In this document: positions 8,549-17,620 of the stretch, piece by piece | Position numbering within the stretch: position 1 is the first letter of the stretch | Layout of the letters: the number at the start of each line of letters is the position of its first letter | Assembly: GCA_024196135.1 (NCBI GenBank) | Contig: JAMQCK010000678.1 | Location: forward strand, 1-17,884 | DNA length: 17,884 bases | Direction: 5' to 3' | DNA from: Pleurotus ostreatus/Saccharomyces cerevisiae fusant | Taxonomy: Eukaryota; Opisthokonta | Position numbers and translations under genes: made by a program | Notes under the pieces: generated by a model | What the model was told of the DNA's origin: nothing | The model's input: the letters and a program-made list of their open reading frames with translations, nothing else | The model's database searches: none

Positions 8549-9302
8549 TGCTTGTTGATTATCGCGCAAGAAAGGATGAGGATCTGGGTGAGAGGAGAGG
8601 GTGGGCAGGGGTGGCGAATGGACGTTATGGACAAGGAAAAAGAGGGAGCTGTGCTTTTTGTATTGGCATGCTCGGACGTGATCGAGAGTTGCATAACCGG
8701 TGCGTTGTTATGCGCATTTCAAAGGCGGGAGTAAAAGAGGAAGAGTTGTTGGGCTGTCAGACATGTCCATAAAGGTGCCTGTGCGGGGGAGAATGGGCAG
8801 TAATCGTCACTGACAGTCATTGACTAGCATCCTGGGCTAGCGAGTCGAGAGCGAGATGTTCGAACGAGAGCGGTATGCCGTACAAGGTGGCTACTTTTGA
8901 GGCGCGGCTCGAATTAAAAATACAGCGGAGGCAATTGGCCATGCATGCCCGGCTCTCCATATTCGTTCTTGGAACGTCCGGGCCTTTTCATACCATCTAA
9001 GCCATAGTAAAACACTGAATGGATGGGTTCTGACCGTCTGCGAGAACCGGAATGCAGTGATCAGTGCCTCGTCCAAGTTCGTGAGTCTCAGCCGTGACCG
9101 TTGTACGATCTGTCACGATGTTGTAGGTCCATGCTTGGCATCTGAATCTCGGACTACCCGGACCGAGCACCCTGCTTCTCCGCGGACTTGCGCGTCGCAT
9201 CGCCGCGACCGCGATGACGATGTTCGCCGCACATATGCGCCATCGCATCTTGACCGAAACTCCCATCTTTGCACAGTTCGTGCATATCGAACGAACCTAG
9301 TA
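8549..9302. other. Divergent intergenic region
   Basis: About 750 bp separate two divergently transcribed genes (minus from 8548, plus from 9303), so both promoters should lie here. I found no convincing third gene, tRNA or TATA box. A frame open upstream of 9303 has no ATG and looks non-coding (Arg/Thr/Ser mixture). Confidence 0.4.
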
Positions 9303-9879
9303 ATGTCGACCTCAGACGAATCGCTGGCTTCGTGGGCGCAGGCGCGCCTAGCGAATGTGTACGAATACGCCCCGGACACGGAGGCGCAGAACCTTGTCTC
9401 GAATTTCGACACAGCGCTCTCACCGAGGGCGGAGATCTTTCTGAACGACAAGCCCGTGGAATACGATGAGTATCGGAAGGACATGACAGAGAGGAAGGCG
9501 ATGGCGAATAGAGCAAAGGTGGAGTTCAAGGATGTGATCGAGGTGCTGGACGAGAACAAGCGGGTGAGTGTGCGTCTGTACCTCCCGGACCATAGTATGC
9601 TGACTGGACGATCGGCAGACCGGACTCGTAGCAGGTACCATCGTCGTGACCAGGCAGTCCAAGCTTAGGATTCGCGCAGCGCCCGCGACACACTTCAACA
9701 CCATCGTATTCCATGCCAGGTGCGTGCGCGCCCGTTTCGCGCACACGAACAACACTGACTCAAATTTCCACAGAGTATCTGAAGAGGAGGATGCCGGCGA
9801 AGACGGACGGCGCATCACACACCTCAGGCTGATTTCAGCCACCAAGGCTGCGCCGATCAATCTCGTCCATCCTCATTAG
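9303..9879 (+). CDS. SnoaL/NTF2-like fold protein
   Basis: Exons 9303-9563, 9619-9719, 9774-9879 (155 aa). Introns of 55 and 54 bp have GTGAGT..CAG and GTGCGT..CAG signals. The protein begins with helices (SWAQARLANVYEYAP), then FDTALSPRAEIFLNDKPVEY, a second helix (TERKAMANRAKVEFKDVIEV), then beta strands TGLVAGTIVVTRQSKLRIR, HFNTIVFHAR and a final strand RRITHLRLIS. The helix-helix-sheet order, the length and the D..LSPxAEI..N pattern fit small fungal SnoaL-like (NTF2 superfamily) proteins. Such folds are cyclases, isomerases or plain binding pockets; no catalytic residue identifies a reaction here. It has no signal peptide, so it is probably cytosolic. The assignment is inference from pattern; the gene model is good. 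Confidence 0.72.
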
Positions 9880-10418
9880 ACGTCGAACACCCGAAGCTCG
9901 GGGAGGGAGCCACAAGTGTACCAGTATGTTCAATTAGGTCAATGGAATCATGGAACAGTCTAGCCTAGAGAATGCGGACCTGACGGTGACCTGAGCCTCG
10001 CGGCTTTCTCGCAAACTGCCTAATGGAGTGGCGAGGTACGGGTGTTGCAATGGGCAACTCACAGAAACTGGAGCACCTTGTTAAATGCTTCTTGATGTTA
10101 GCCATCACGGAGACATGAGCTGCAGCCTCATGCGCTGATCGGTTCGCGGACTGAGCCCTGAGCGAGCCCTTCAGGACTGGTGCTCGATCACAGGTACCAT
10201 GTCGGCCTCTCATTGCCTGGTGACGCCGCTGTAGATGTTCCCCTCGTGAGTCGTCAATGATCGGCCTGCACTGACCGCGCGCCCATTCTCCTTTTTGTAC
10301 TTAGGACTTCGTTTCATGTCGCAGAGCACCTTCAATCGTAAGTTGGTCTTGCTTAGTTTGCCTCGAGCCGCACTTTGTTGACGTCGACTAGAGCGAGGGC
10401 CCATAAATGACTACCTGA

Positions 10419-10819
10419 CTACGTAGAGGGCGCAGAATGTTGGTCTGTTTGCAGGATCACCGCCCTCATTTTGGACAGGGCTTCGATGCGCTCCTTGTTT
10501 TCTCGACAGTAGGATGGGCCGCCTTACTACCGTGACAAACGGAAGTTGAATCCGGCGATACCTAGTCGGTCAACAGCCATGTGAGACGTCCTTCTCCCCG
10601 TCCATATACCAGTAACTCCCGCTGCATAGGGCTGCCAGTCATTACCCACTGCCTCGAGAGCGGTCGCATGAGCAGCACTCACTTGCCGCTGAAGAAGACG
10701 AGAATATCTACAATGGTTTCACTCCGCTCACAATACTGGTCGAGGCTTTCCGTCGAGGACAGCTTTACGCCACCATTGAGCTCTGCAAGCTTGCACGATA
10801 CGGTTCGGGAGGGCTGAAC
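10419..10819 (-). pseudogene. Decayed protein-coding remnant (family unknown)
   Basis: Three protein-like minus-strand segments follow one another. Segment 1, 10683-10819, contains KLAELNGGVKLSSTESLDQY and ends at a GTGAGT. Segment 2, 10530-10670, contains ALEAVGNDWQPYAAGV and MAVDRLGIAGFNFRL. Segment 3, 10419-10523, contains CRENKERIEALSKMRAVILQ. Segments 2 and 3 share a frame but are separated by TAG TAA (10524-10529). Segment 1 is in another frame, and no AG acceptor after its GTGAGT restores the frame of segment 2. No start codon or signal was found. This looks like an old gene or gene fragment that has lost function. A living gene with unusual splicing is not excluded. I do not recognise the family. 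Confidence 0.4.
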
Positions 10820-10834
10820 AGAGATCGTTTACAG

Positions 10835-10841
10835 TGCGCGC
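10835..10841 (+). promoter_or_regulatory. Possible metal response element (TGCGCGC)
   Basis: TGCGCGC matches the TGCRCNC consensus quoted for metal response elements in fungal laccase promoters. It lies 144 bp before the laccase ATG. A 7-base degenerate match is weak evidence in GC-rich DNA. Confidence 0.2.
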
Positions 10842-10896
10842 CACTGCCTGACTAGGACATCACCCGAGGGTTGGCAGGGGTATATCGGGCGGGGGG

Positions 10897-10903
10897 TATA
10901 AAG
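10897..10903 (+). promoter_or_regulatory. TATA box of the laccase gene
   Basis: TATAAAG sits in an otherwise G-rich tract (ggggggtataaagagtc), 82 bp before the laccase ATG at 10985. The spacing leaves a leader of about 50 nt, which is CT-rich and fits a fungal 5'UTR. An AGGGG stress-type element lies 20 bp upstream. Confidence 0.65.
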
Positions 10904-10984
10904 AGTCGGGGAAGCGCAGAAGGGCTCTCACCCCGCCGAAGCAGCATCTCTCTTCCGCCTCACAAGCTAGAGGAGACGCTCGAG

Positions 10985-13515
10985 ATGGTCTCCCCGCTTA
11001 TTATATTGAGGGCGTGCACGGCGATCGCCGCCCTCCTATCCTCTTCTGCTTCTGCCGCCAAGGTACTCCACTCAAAGGCGTCCTTGGCCATCTCGAACGG
11101 ACCAGTCTCACCCGACGGCATTGAGCGCATGTGAGTGCATTTCCCTCAACTCATTTACGTGAAGCTCATCCCACCCCAGCGGCGTCCTCGTCAACAATGA
11201 GTTCCCCTCGCCGATGATCAAGGCGACCAAGGTGCGCGGCAATTTTCCTTCCCTTGCGAAAAAACGAAGCCGCCGTTGACAGTTCAATTCCTCCTAGGGC
11301 GACAAGTTTCGGCTCGAGGTCCTCGATCGGCTGTCTTCTCTCGTTGATCCGAACATGTACATCGCCACTAGCATTGTAAGTCCGGACACTTCATTTTTCT
11401 CTGCGCGGAGCTGAAATTGCCGCGCGCTGCAGCACTGGCACGGATTTTACCAGAGGGGGACTAATTACGCTGATGGTGAGCCTCGCGCTGGTTTCTATCG
11501 GGGTCTTGGCGATGCAGGTGCTGACTTTGATCCCGATAGGCGTTGCCTATGTCACGCAGTGCCCGCTCATGCCGGGCGAGAAGTTCACGTACAAGTTCAG
11601 CACCGATGACAAACAGGCGGGGACGTATTGGTACCATTCACACTTTGATTTGCAGGTACGCGTGTCCATTGTGTTCGAGGGCCTGTACAGCAGCTGATCT
11701 TTCATCCAGTACTGCGACGGTGAGCCGTGCGATCAACGGACACGTGCATTGTGCTAACGGGATACCGCGACGCCAGGCTTGAGAGGTACGCTTTCTTTAA
11801 ACGGACATCATGCTCATCGCTGACGATACTTGATGCGCAGGTCCGCTAGGTATGCACTAGAATCTTGGCAAGGGCAGCACCGTATTGACGCGTCTCAGTC
11901 GTATACGACCCAGATGACCCTTACAAGGATCATTACGACGTCGACGATGGTATGAAACCCATTCTTCCATTCGCCGACACAGGCTCACGAGTACTCTCCA
12001 GAATCTACCGTGCTGACTCTCGCGGACTGGTACCATTCTGCGGCGCGCACCCAGCCCGGTGGTGGTCCGTTTGTCGCGGACAGGTGAGTCCAATAAGCGC
12101 CCGACCAGAAATATGTCGCGGGCGCTAATCATACTTTGTGTTTCTAGCACGCTATTCAACGGCAAGGGGCGAAGTGTAAAGGACCTGACCGCGCCACTAG
12201 CCAAGATCAACGTCGAGCACGGAAAGCGCTACCGTTTCCGTCTCATCTCCCTCGCTTGCGAACCCCACTATACATTTTCCATTGACGGACATAACATGAC
12301 TATCATTGAGGCGGATGGGCAGTTGACGGAGCCTCTGGTGAGTCCCGGCCCATATTTGGCTGAACAAGAGCACTGATTCATCATCGCAGACGGTCAATGA
12401 AATCCAGATCCTCCCCGGTCAACGATACTCGTTCATCTTGAACGCGACACAACCTAAGGACAACTATTGGATGAGGGCGGTGCCGAACGTAGCCTTGCAT
12501 GGGACGAATAATGTGAATGCTAACTTCACCGGCGGCTTGAACTCTGCGATCTTGCACTATAACGGTATGCCGTGGTCTACAAGCAGGTTATCCTCCGCGT
12601 CGATGACATATCTCATACAGGCGCATCGCACCATGAACCGCACACGCACGCGCCGCACGACAAAGTACCTCTCCGCGAACCGGAGCTCCATGCATTGGTC
12701 GACCCTGCTGCGCCGGGCACGCCTGAGTACGGCGTCGACGTCCAGTCCGTTAACCTCACCCTAGGCTTCGACGGTGTACTCTTCACCGTCAACGGCCACA
12801 ACTTCCACGGTCCTGACGGCATGACGAAGCCCTACCTGCTCCAAATCCTCAGCGGCGCTCAGAGCGCCTCGGACCTCCTGCCGCAGGACAGTATCATCGA
12901 CATCAAGCGCGGCAGCGTCGTCGAGATCACTCTCATCCCGGACATGTCTGGAATGACCGGGTCACCGCATCCAATGCATCTGCACGGCCATTCATTCAGT
13001 GTAGTGAGGAGCGCCGGGAGCGAGGAGTTCAACTTCAAGAATCCGGTACGGAGGGATGTCGTAAACACGGGCACCGACTCGAAGGGGCCCGGCGCGGGCG
13101 CGGTCATTCGGTTTGTGGCAGACAATCCAGGACCATGGTTTTTGCATTGGTAAGAGCTTCGTACGACGGCACCGAAAATACTCGCTGACTGACAATCATA
13201 TTCTCAGCCACATTGACCCTCATCTGCGTAGGTGTCTCGGTGATCTATCGTTTGCAGGGTGTGGCTAACATGGTACAGAGGGTGGTTTGGCCGTCGTCCT
13301 CGCAGAGGGCGTGGATTCCGCAGCGGCGGCGAACCCGCCGCCTCCGGACTGGCAACAACTCTGTCCTGTTTGGAACACGTTCTTGTGAGTCTTATACTTG
13401 CCCCTCTGACCGTCCTTGAGCTCTGACGTTGCATAGTGGGGCCTTCCACCGTCCACTCGGTGGACCCATGGCCGAGATGCTAAACAATGCCACATTGGAC
13501 TCGGACATGCAGTAG
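10985..13515 (+). CDS. Laccase (multicopper oxidase, p-diphenol:O2 oxidoreductase)
   Basis: Sixteen exons: 10985-11130, 11180-11231, 11298-11375, 11433-11475, 11540-11655, 11710-11719, 11777-11785, 11841-11849, 11899-11949, 12002-12083, 12148-12337, 12390-12564, 12621-13149, 13208-13227, 13279-13384, 13437-13515 (564 aa). It oxidises phenols and lignin-related substrates with reduction of O2 to water. A signal peptide (about residues 1-24) predicts secretion. All four copper signatures are present: [15 protein letters not shown] (from 93), [14 protein letters not shown] (from 136), HPMHLHGH (from 437) and FLHCHIDPHL (from 494), giving ten His and one Cys. Ten residues after C497 is Leu507, the class 2 axial position. 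N-glycosylation motifs occur (NAT, NMT, NLT). The chain is slightly longer than usual. The tail after VWNTF is ordinary. Phases agree at every junction, so I see no frameshift. Exons 6-8 are microexons. Confidence 0.95.
11710..11849 (+). other. Three consecutive microexons (10, 9, 9 nt) of the laccase
   Basis: Exons 11710-11719 (TACTGCGACG), 11777-11785 (GCTTGAGAG) and 11841-11849 (GTCCGCTAG) are flanked by GTACGC..CAG, GTGAGC..CAG, GTACGC..CAG and GTATGC..CAG introns of 54, 57, 55 and 49 bp. Joined in phase they encode YCDG-LRG-PL, the highly conserved end of the second copper signature, and run into VVYDPDD in exon 9. Any skipping removes conserved residues; skipping one 9-nt exon keeps the frame. 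Confidence 0.88.
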
Positions 13516-13883
13516 TGTGATTTAGACCGCGCCTCCACGTTATTTATGCGCAACATACGGACTTACCTCATGACGGAGACCTTTGCCTACGATCTGACGA
13601 TTGCCTCGGACGCCTTATCTATGCCATTATGACTTACTTATTTCTTGCTTATTTGTTTACGATACTGATGTGCCTAATTCCTGTATACTCACCTCTACTC
13701 TATCCGACGCACTCATTGTCCATACACGATTCTGTTGTTTCCTTGTCAATTGCTGAAGCTTGACTGAAGTGACAATGGCGTCAAACAGAAGAACAATGGC
13801 TTTTACTTGATCTGAAAATTGATCCGCGCTTTGATGTTTGATTGCACCTGCAATATTCCTCTGCACCTTGTTCTTTCGCCGTC
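13516..13883. other. Intergenic between laccase and Rex1-like gene
   Basis: The two genes are in tandem, so this holds the laccase 3'UTR/terminator and the exonuclease promoter. It is AT-richer than its surroundings with T-rich runs (13630-13680). No gene, RNA or clear TATA box was found. Confidence 0.4.
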
Positions 13884-16146
13884 ATGAAGCGTGGTCACTC
13901 CCCCGAAACCAGCAAGGCCAAGAAGATCAAGACATCTGTCGGTTTGTCTGCGCAAGAAAATGAAGAAACCGGCGGGTGGACGAAGGTCGAGAAGCGAAAG
14001 CAGAAGAAGGCGAGAAAGGCGGAAGTACAGATGGTTGGTGAGCTCTCTCGTATTCTAGTCCACGCTAGACGACGGACGGGCGTCTCGAAGGAAGGGGGAT
14101 ACGGGGGGACATAATGCTAATACGCGCGTAGGACAAGCAGCCTCGATTCTTGTACAATAATGCAGAAATCGCCAAGCGCAATCATGCAATGGGAATAGAT
14201 GTGCGTATCCACGTTCGTGGCTCGACAAGGCCCTGACAGTCGCTTAGGATATCAGAGAGCTGGTATTACATGTTACAGCGGATGCACCTCCCCCGAACTG
14301 GGTTCGGATAGACGTGCGTTCCGATGCCGTGGCGCATATACACGATCTCACTCCCCCTCAGAACGCTTTGCAGATCCAGAAGGTCGTTGTACTCCTCGTA
14401 CCAGGCATCACTCGTGAAGTGCTATCCCTTCCTCCTCCCCCGACATCCGCTACTACCAACCCCAACTTCCCCATCTCCATTCCCCTTCGTCCCCCACCCG
14501 ACGCACCGACGATCGGCTTGCCATTCGTCTCCTCCACCTTCAGCCATGCAGTCCCAACGCGCGCCCCTGGCGATGCGAACCGGATGCACAGCGTTCTCAG
14601 CACGTTCTTCAATGGCCCTGTATCGGAGCAAGAGCGGAGGCAACGCATGGCCGCGCGCGCTGCCTGTTCGTATCCCCCTCTCCCTATCAGTCACCGCGCA
14701 ATGCTCATCTACTGTTAGCAGAAGCCTCTACCGCGAATGATCCTTCACGATACCTCATCACGCTGGAGCAGATGATCGAGAACGACTACCCGGTGCCCTC
14801 GTACATGGCGGACACATTCCAGAAGCCGGACGACGCCTGGGTCGAGATCCCGAAGGAGGAGTCGAGCATTCTGGATGACTTTCAGGCGAGGCGGCAGCCC
14901 AAGCAGCGGAGCGTCTACGCGTTGGATTGCGAGATGGTGCGTGACTTGTCGATCTCAGACGGCATAGTACTGACAGACTGCAGTGTCTCACTGAAGATGG
15001 ACAAGAGCTTGCGCGAGTTTGCATGATTGACTTCACTACAGACAAAGTGATGTACGATCGCCTGGTCAAGCCCGCGAAGCCCATCCTCGACTATCTCACC
15101 AAGTGCGGATGCATGTCTGTTTGCCGCTTCAATCCTCGCTAACATTCACCCAGATGGTCAGGGATAACTGAAGAGTCGCTCGCGCCTGTCACCACTACGC
15201 TCGCCGAAGTTCAGGCCGACATCGTCAGGTTCCTCACCCCCAAAGACGCACCCATGCCCATCCTCATGGGTCACTCGCTCGAGAACGATCTCCGCGCCCT
15301 GAAGATCTGCCACCCCCTCTGCATTGACACCGCGCTCATGTACCACCACCCGCGCGGCAGACCCCTCAAGCCCGGCCTCGCCTGGCTCACCCGCAAATGG
15401 TGCGCGCGCGAGATCCAGGCTCGAGGCGAGGGCGGGCACGACCCGGAGGAGGACGCGCGGGCCTGTGTTGAGCTCCTGCACCGCAAGCTCGAGTACGGGC
15501 CGGACTACGGGACGTTCCGCGTCGACTGGGAAAGCATCTTCGAGCGCATGTCGCGGAGCACGAAGTTCAACGCGGGCGGCGCCGGGCGCGCGGCGGTCAT
15601 CGACCACGGGAACCCGGCGCTGCATGGGGCAAAGGCGTCGACTGCGGTTGCGTGCACGACGGACGAGGAGGTGCTTAGCGGGCTTCTGGAAGCGATCCCT
15701 TCGCACAAGTTCGTCTATGGTCGCTTCACGGAGCTGGCGGATACTCTTGGATGTACGTCTGACTCCATCTCTCTCGAAGTCCGAGGACTAAACCGCCCGT
15801 AGGGATCACCGCGAGACCAGAAAAGGGCGCTCCACCACCCGAGGAGCCCCCGGCGTTCAAGCCGCCTCCAACCCAGGAGGCAGTGAACCAGGCGCTCGCA
15901 GCCCTCAACACCCGCCTCGCAGCTGTTCACGCAGCTCTCCCACCACGCACGGCGCTCGTCATCTTCACCGGGCACGAGGACCCGCAGCGGATGGTCAACC
16001 TCGGCCGCAAGCGCGGCGCTTGGGAAGCAGCCATCCGCAACGGAGCCGACCCCGCGGAGAAGTGGACGATGGAGGACATGCGCCAGCTGGAGGAGGCCGT
16101 GGAGGTCGCCAAGCGCGGGCTGCTCTTCTTGGGCGTGAAGTCATAG
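13884..16146 (+). CDS. Rex1-type DEDDh RNA exonuclease
   Basis: Exons 13884-14033, 14132-14200, 14248-14313, 14362-14665, 14719-14936, 14984-15102, 15154-15752, 15803-16146 (622 aa). The family trims 3' ends of 5S rRNA, 5.8S rRNA and tRNAs in the nucleus; yeast Rex1 is the model. The Lys-rich head (GHSPETSKAKKIK, VEKRKQKKARK) is a likely nuclear signal. The exonuclease core shows YALDCEM (D266, E268), GHSLENDLRALK (D354), IDTALMYHHPRG and GGHDPEEDARA (H404, D409), a full DEDDh set. A conserved upstream block reads NNAEIAKRNHAMGIDDIREL. The C-terminal part (TALVIFTGHEDP...) is Ala/Glu-rich. The first donor is uncertain: the best-looking GTGAGC at 14038 breaks the frame, so GTTGGT (14034) or GTACAG (14025) must be used. 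At exon 5 the TAG acceptor (14716-14718) is needed, since the following CAG creates a stop. Confidence 0.88.
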
Positions 16147-16849
16147 GTTCGCCTAACCGTGCTTATGCACTTCGCTTCTCTATCCTGGTCTGCTGGCCGC
16201 GCCGGCTACTCTCTTTGCTGGTCTGCTGGTCCCGCCGCCTCTTCGACTTCTGTTGCCTGCGTCACTTTGTCGTGTGTATGTCCGTCATTGGGCGACCTTA
16301 CGTTCCCGAGATTATGTGCAACAGGCTTCCAAGGCGTCCTTCGCGCCCCGCCACCCCATGTGTAGTGAACATCTGATTGCGGCGTCGAGTGACGAAGGTA
16401 CAGAACGTGGGCACCCTATTATACAGGGGCCTTGGTAAGTGCCGGCGACGCGCAAGGAACCAGGAATGCGTGAAAGGCATGTCAGATATCGTACATGATG
16501 TGCAACGGGACATGAGGGGCATATCAAGGACGTCCAGTCCAAGACACATGCAGGTTCGTGAATCGACATAGGTGGGATATCTACTGAGTAGTCCTTCGGG
16601 GAATCCGGCTTCGAGTTCTGTCTCTTCTGGTGCGCCGCCCAGCGGCGCCCGGTGGTAAGGACCTTGCGATATTCCATATAGATACAAAGATACACGCCTG
16701 CAGGGGGTGGCGTCAGTCCTCAACGTGTCTGCCTTTCAGATGACAACACGACGCACCGATAGGCAATACACAAGCATTCGAGGGCCCGCCGCGAATAGGA
16801 CATGGGAAGGAGATGATCATCGGACATCGATGCCCAGTACGCAGCCGAA
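16147..16849. other. Intergenic between convergent genes
   Basis: This is the shared 3' region of the plus-strand Rex1-like gene and the minus-strand unknown gene. There is a 12-bp direct repeat at 16185-16229. Minus-strand frames at 16298-16723 are open but have no protein-like pattern, and splice signals do not link them to a gene. No RNA gene was recognised. Confidence 0.4.
16185..16229. repeat. 12-bp direct repeat, 33-bp period, in Rex1-like 3'UTR
   Basis: CTGGTCTGCTGG occurs at 16185-16196 and 16218-16229. The following bases are similar too (ccgcgccgg and tcccgccgcc), suggesting an imperfect 33-bp tandem duplication just after the stop codon at 16146. Confidence 0.55.
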
Positions 16850-17344
16850 TTACGGGTGCAGCGACCACCACCAGCGGGTGCGCTTGCTCGAGCTTGTCGA
16901 CGCGTTGTCTTTGTCCGGCGAGTCGACGATGTCGTCCGCCCCGCCTGGCGGGCCGCCCAAGCCCTCGATGCTCTGGAAACTGACGTAGCCCTGGAAGTTG
17001 GCGAGCTCGCTGGACGCTCGCAGGGCGTCGAAGCGCGGCTTTTGGGCGTGCTCGGCAGTATCTGAGGGCTGGGCGGATGAGAGCGAGGGTGAGGTGCGGA
17101 TGGCGGAGGGCGTAGGTGGGGCAGAGTAGTATGTCGGCGTGGAGGAAGTACGTCGCCGGAGCGCGGGGCGCATCGCGGGAGGGACGGCATTCGACCCCCT
17201 TCGCGCACTGACAGAGGGGACCTGCACGGAGGTGCTGCAGCGCCTGTGTGCAAGCGCCGCGCCGCGCGCGGGGCTCGCATCCGCCTTCGCGAAGGACGTC
17301 TCGGCAGCAGACGGAGACGATGAGCATTGAGACCAGTCGGACAT
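16850..17344 (-). CDS. Ser/Pro-rich protein of unknown function with conserved-looking FQGYVSFQSIEGLGGPP block
   Basis: Single coding exon, minus strand, 164 aa, from ATG at 17344 to TAA at 16850. The start MSDWSQCSSSPSA is preferred because a 5'UTR intron (17364-17418, GTATGT..CAG) ends 19 nt before it. The frame stays open further upstream, but that would read through the intron. The N-terminal two thirds are Ser/Ala/Arg/Pro-rich and disordered-looking, with several basic RR(R) sites followed by Ser/Thr (possible phosphosites). Then come RFDALRASSELANFQG, YVSFQSIEGLGGPPGG and a basic, Trp-rich end, KRTRWWWSLHP. It has no signal peptide or membrane span. I do not recognise a named family. 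The WWW near the terminus is unusual and may be a membrane- or partner-binding end; that is speculation. Confidence 0.7.
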   Translation of the reverse strand: MSDWSQCSSSPSAAETSFAKADASPARGAALAHRRCSTSVQVPSVSARRGSNAVPPAMRPALRRRTSSTPTYYSAPPTPSAIRTSPSLSSAQPSDTAEHAQKPRFDALRASSELANFQGYVSFQSIEGLGGPPGGADDIVDSPDKDNASTSSSKRTRWWWSLHP

Positions 17345-17363
17345 GATGAGTGGGCAAGTAAAC

Positions 17364-17418
17364 CTGGATAGCGCTCGGTAAACGAATCTTAGGCCGAGGA
17401 GGAAGCAAGGAGACATAC
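17364..17418 (-). other. 5'UTR intron of the minus-strand unknown gene
   Basis: On the minus strand the donor is GTATGT (from 17418), a CTAAG branch-like site lies inside, and the acceptor is TATCCAG (ending 17364). The 55-bp length equals the local norm. It lies just before the ATG at 17344. Confidence 0.55.
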
Positions 17419-17610
17419 CTTTTCGCTCGCGCGGGGCAGAAATATGGCCGGGAGAGTGGGGTGATGCTGGGGGTGGGCAGGCGCGCGCGGGCTGGGGGTC
17501 GGCTAATGTCGGGTCTCGACGCGCCAGGGCCTTGCAGACGCAACGAGGCTCTGCGACGCGCACGCTGCTGGGTGCCGGTTGCAACGAGGGCGGCGGTGGC
17601 GTCAGGACGT

Positions 17611-17620
17611 TCTTATAGCC
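17611..17620 (-). promoter_or_regulatory. TATA-like box of the minus-strand unknown gene
   Basis: The minus strand reads GGCTATAAGA, an A/T-rich motif in a very GC-rich stretch. It lies about 270 bp before the ATG, which is consistent with a leader interrupted by the intron at 17364-17418. Confidence 0.4.

Larger units (their letters stand above)
9880..10984. other. Intergenic: gene relic plus laccase promoter
   Basis: Positions 9880-10418 contain only short minus-strand frames (9965-10213, 10210-10404), some with protein-like composition but no start or splice structure. They may be further parts of the relic at 10419-10819. Positions 10820-10984 hold the laccase promoter and leader, with a TATA-like box at 10897-10903. 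Confidence 0.4.

Noticed and set aside
8855..8880. TTCGAA stretch reminiscent of a tRNA T-loop
   Set aside because: No flanking stems, acceptor arm or A/B box spacing could be built around it.
9057..9302. Upstream extension of the SnoaL-like gene
   Set aside because: The open frame begins with GTG rather than ATG and is Arg/Ser/Thr-rich without family likeness; the first ATG in frame with conserved sequence is at 9303.
15158..15706. 182-codon minus-strand frame in the Rex1-like gene
   Set aside because: It is antisense to the exonuclease core exon containing the DEDDh motifs.
16298..16723. 141-codon minus-strand frame between the last two genes
   Set aside because: The residue pattern is not protein-like, and no splice link to the minus-strand gene was found; likely chance within 3'UTR sequence.
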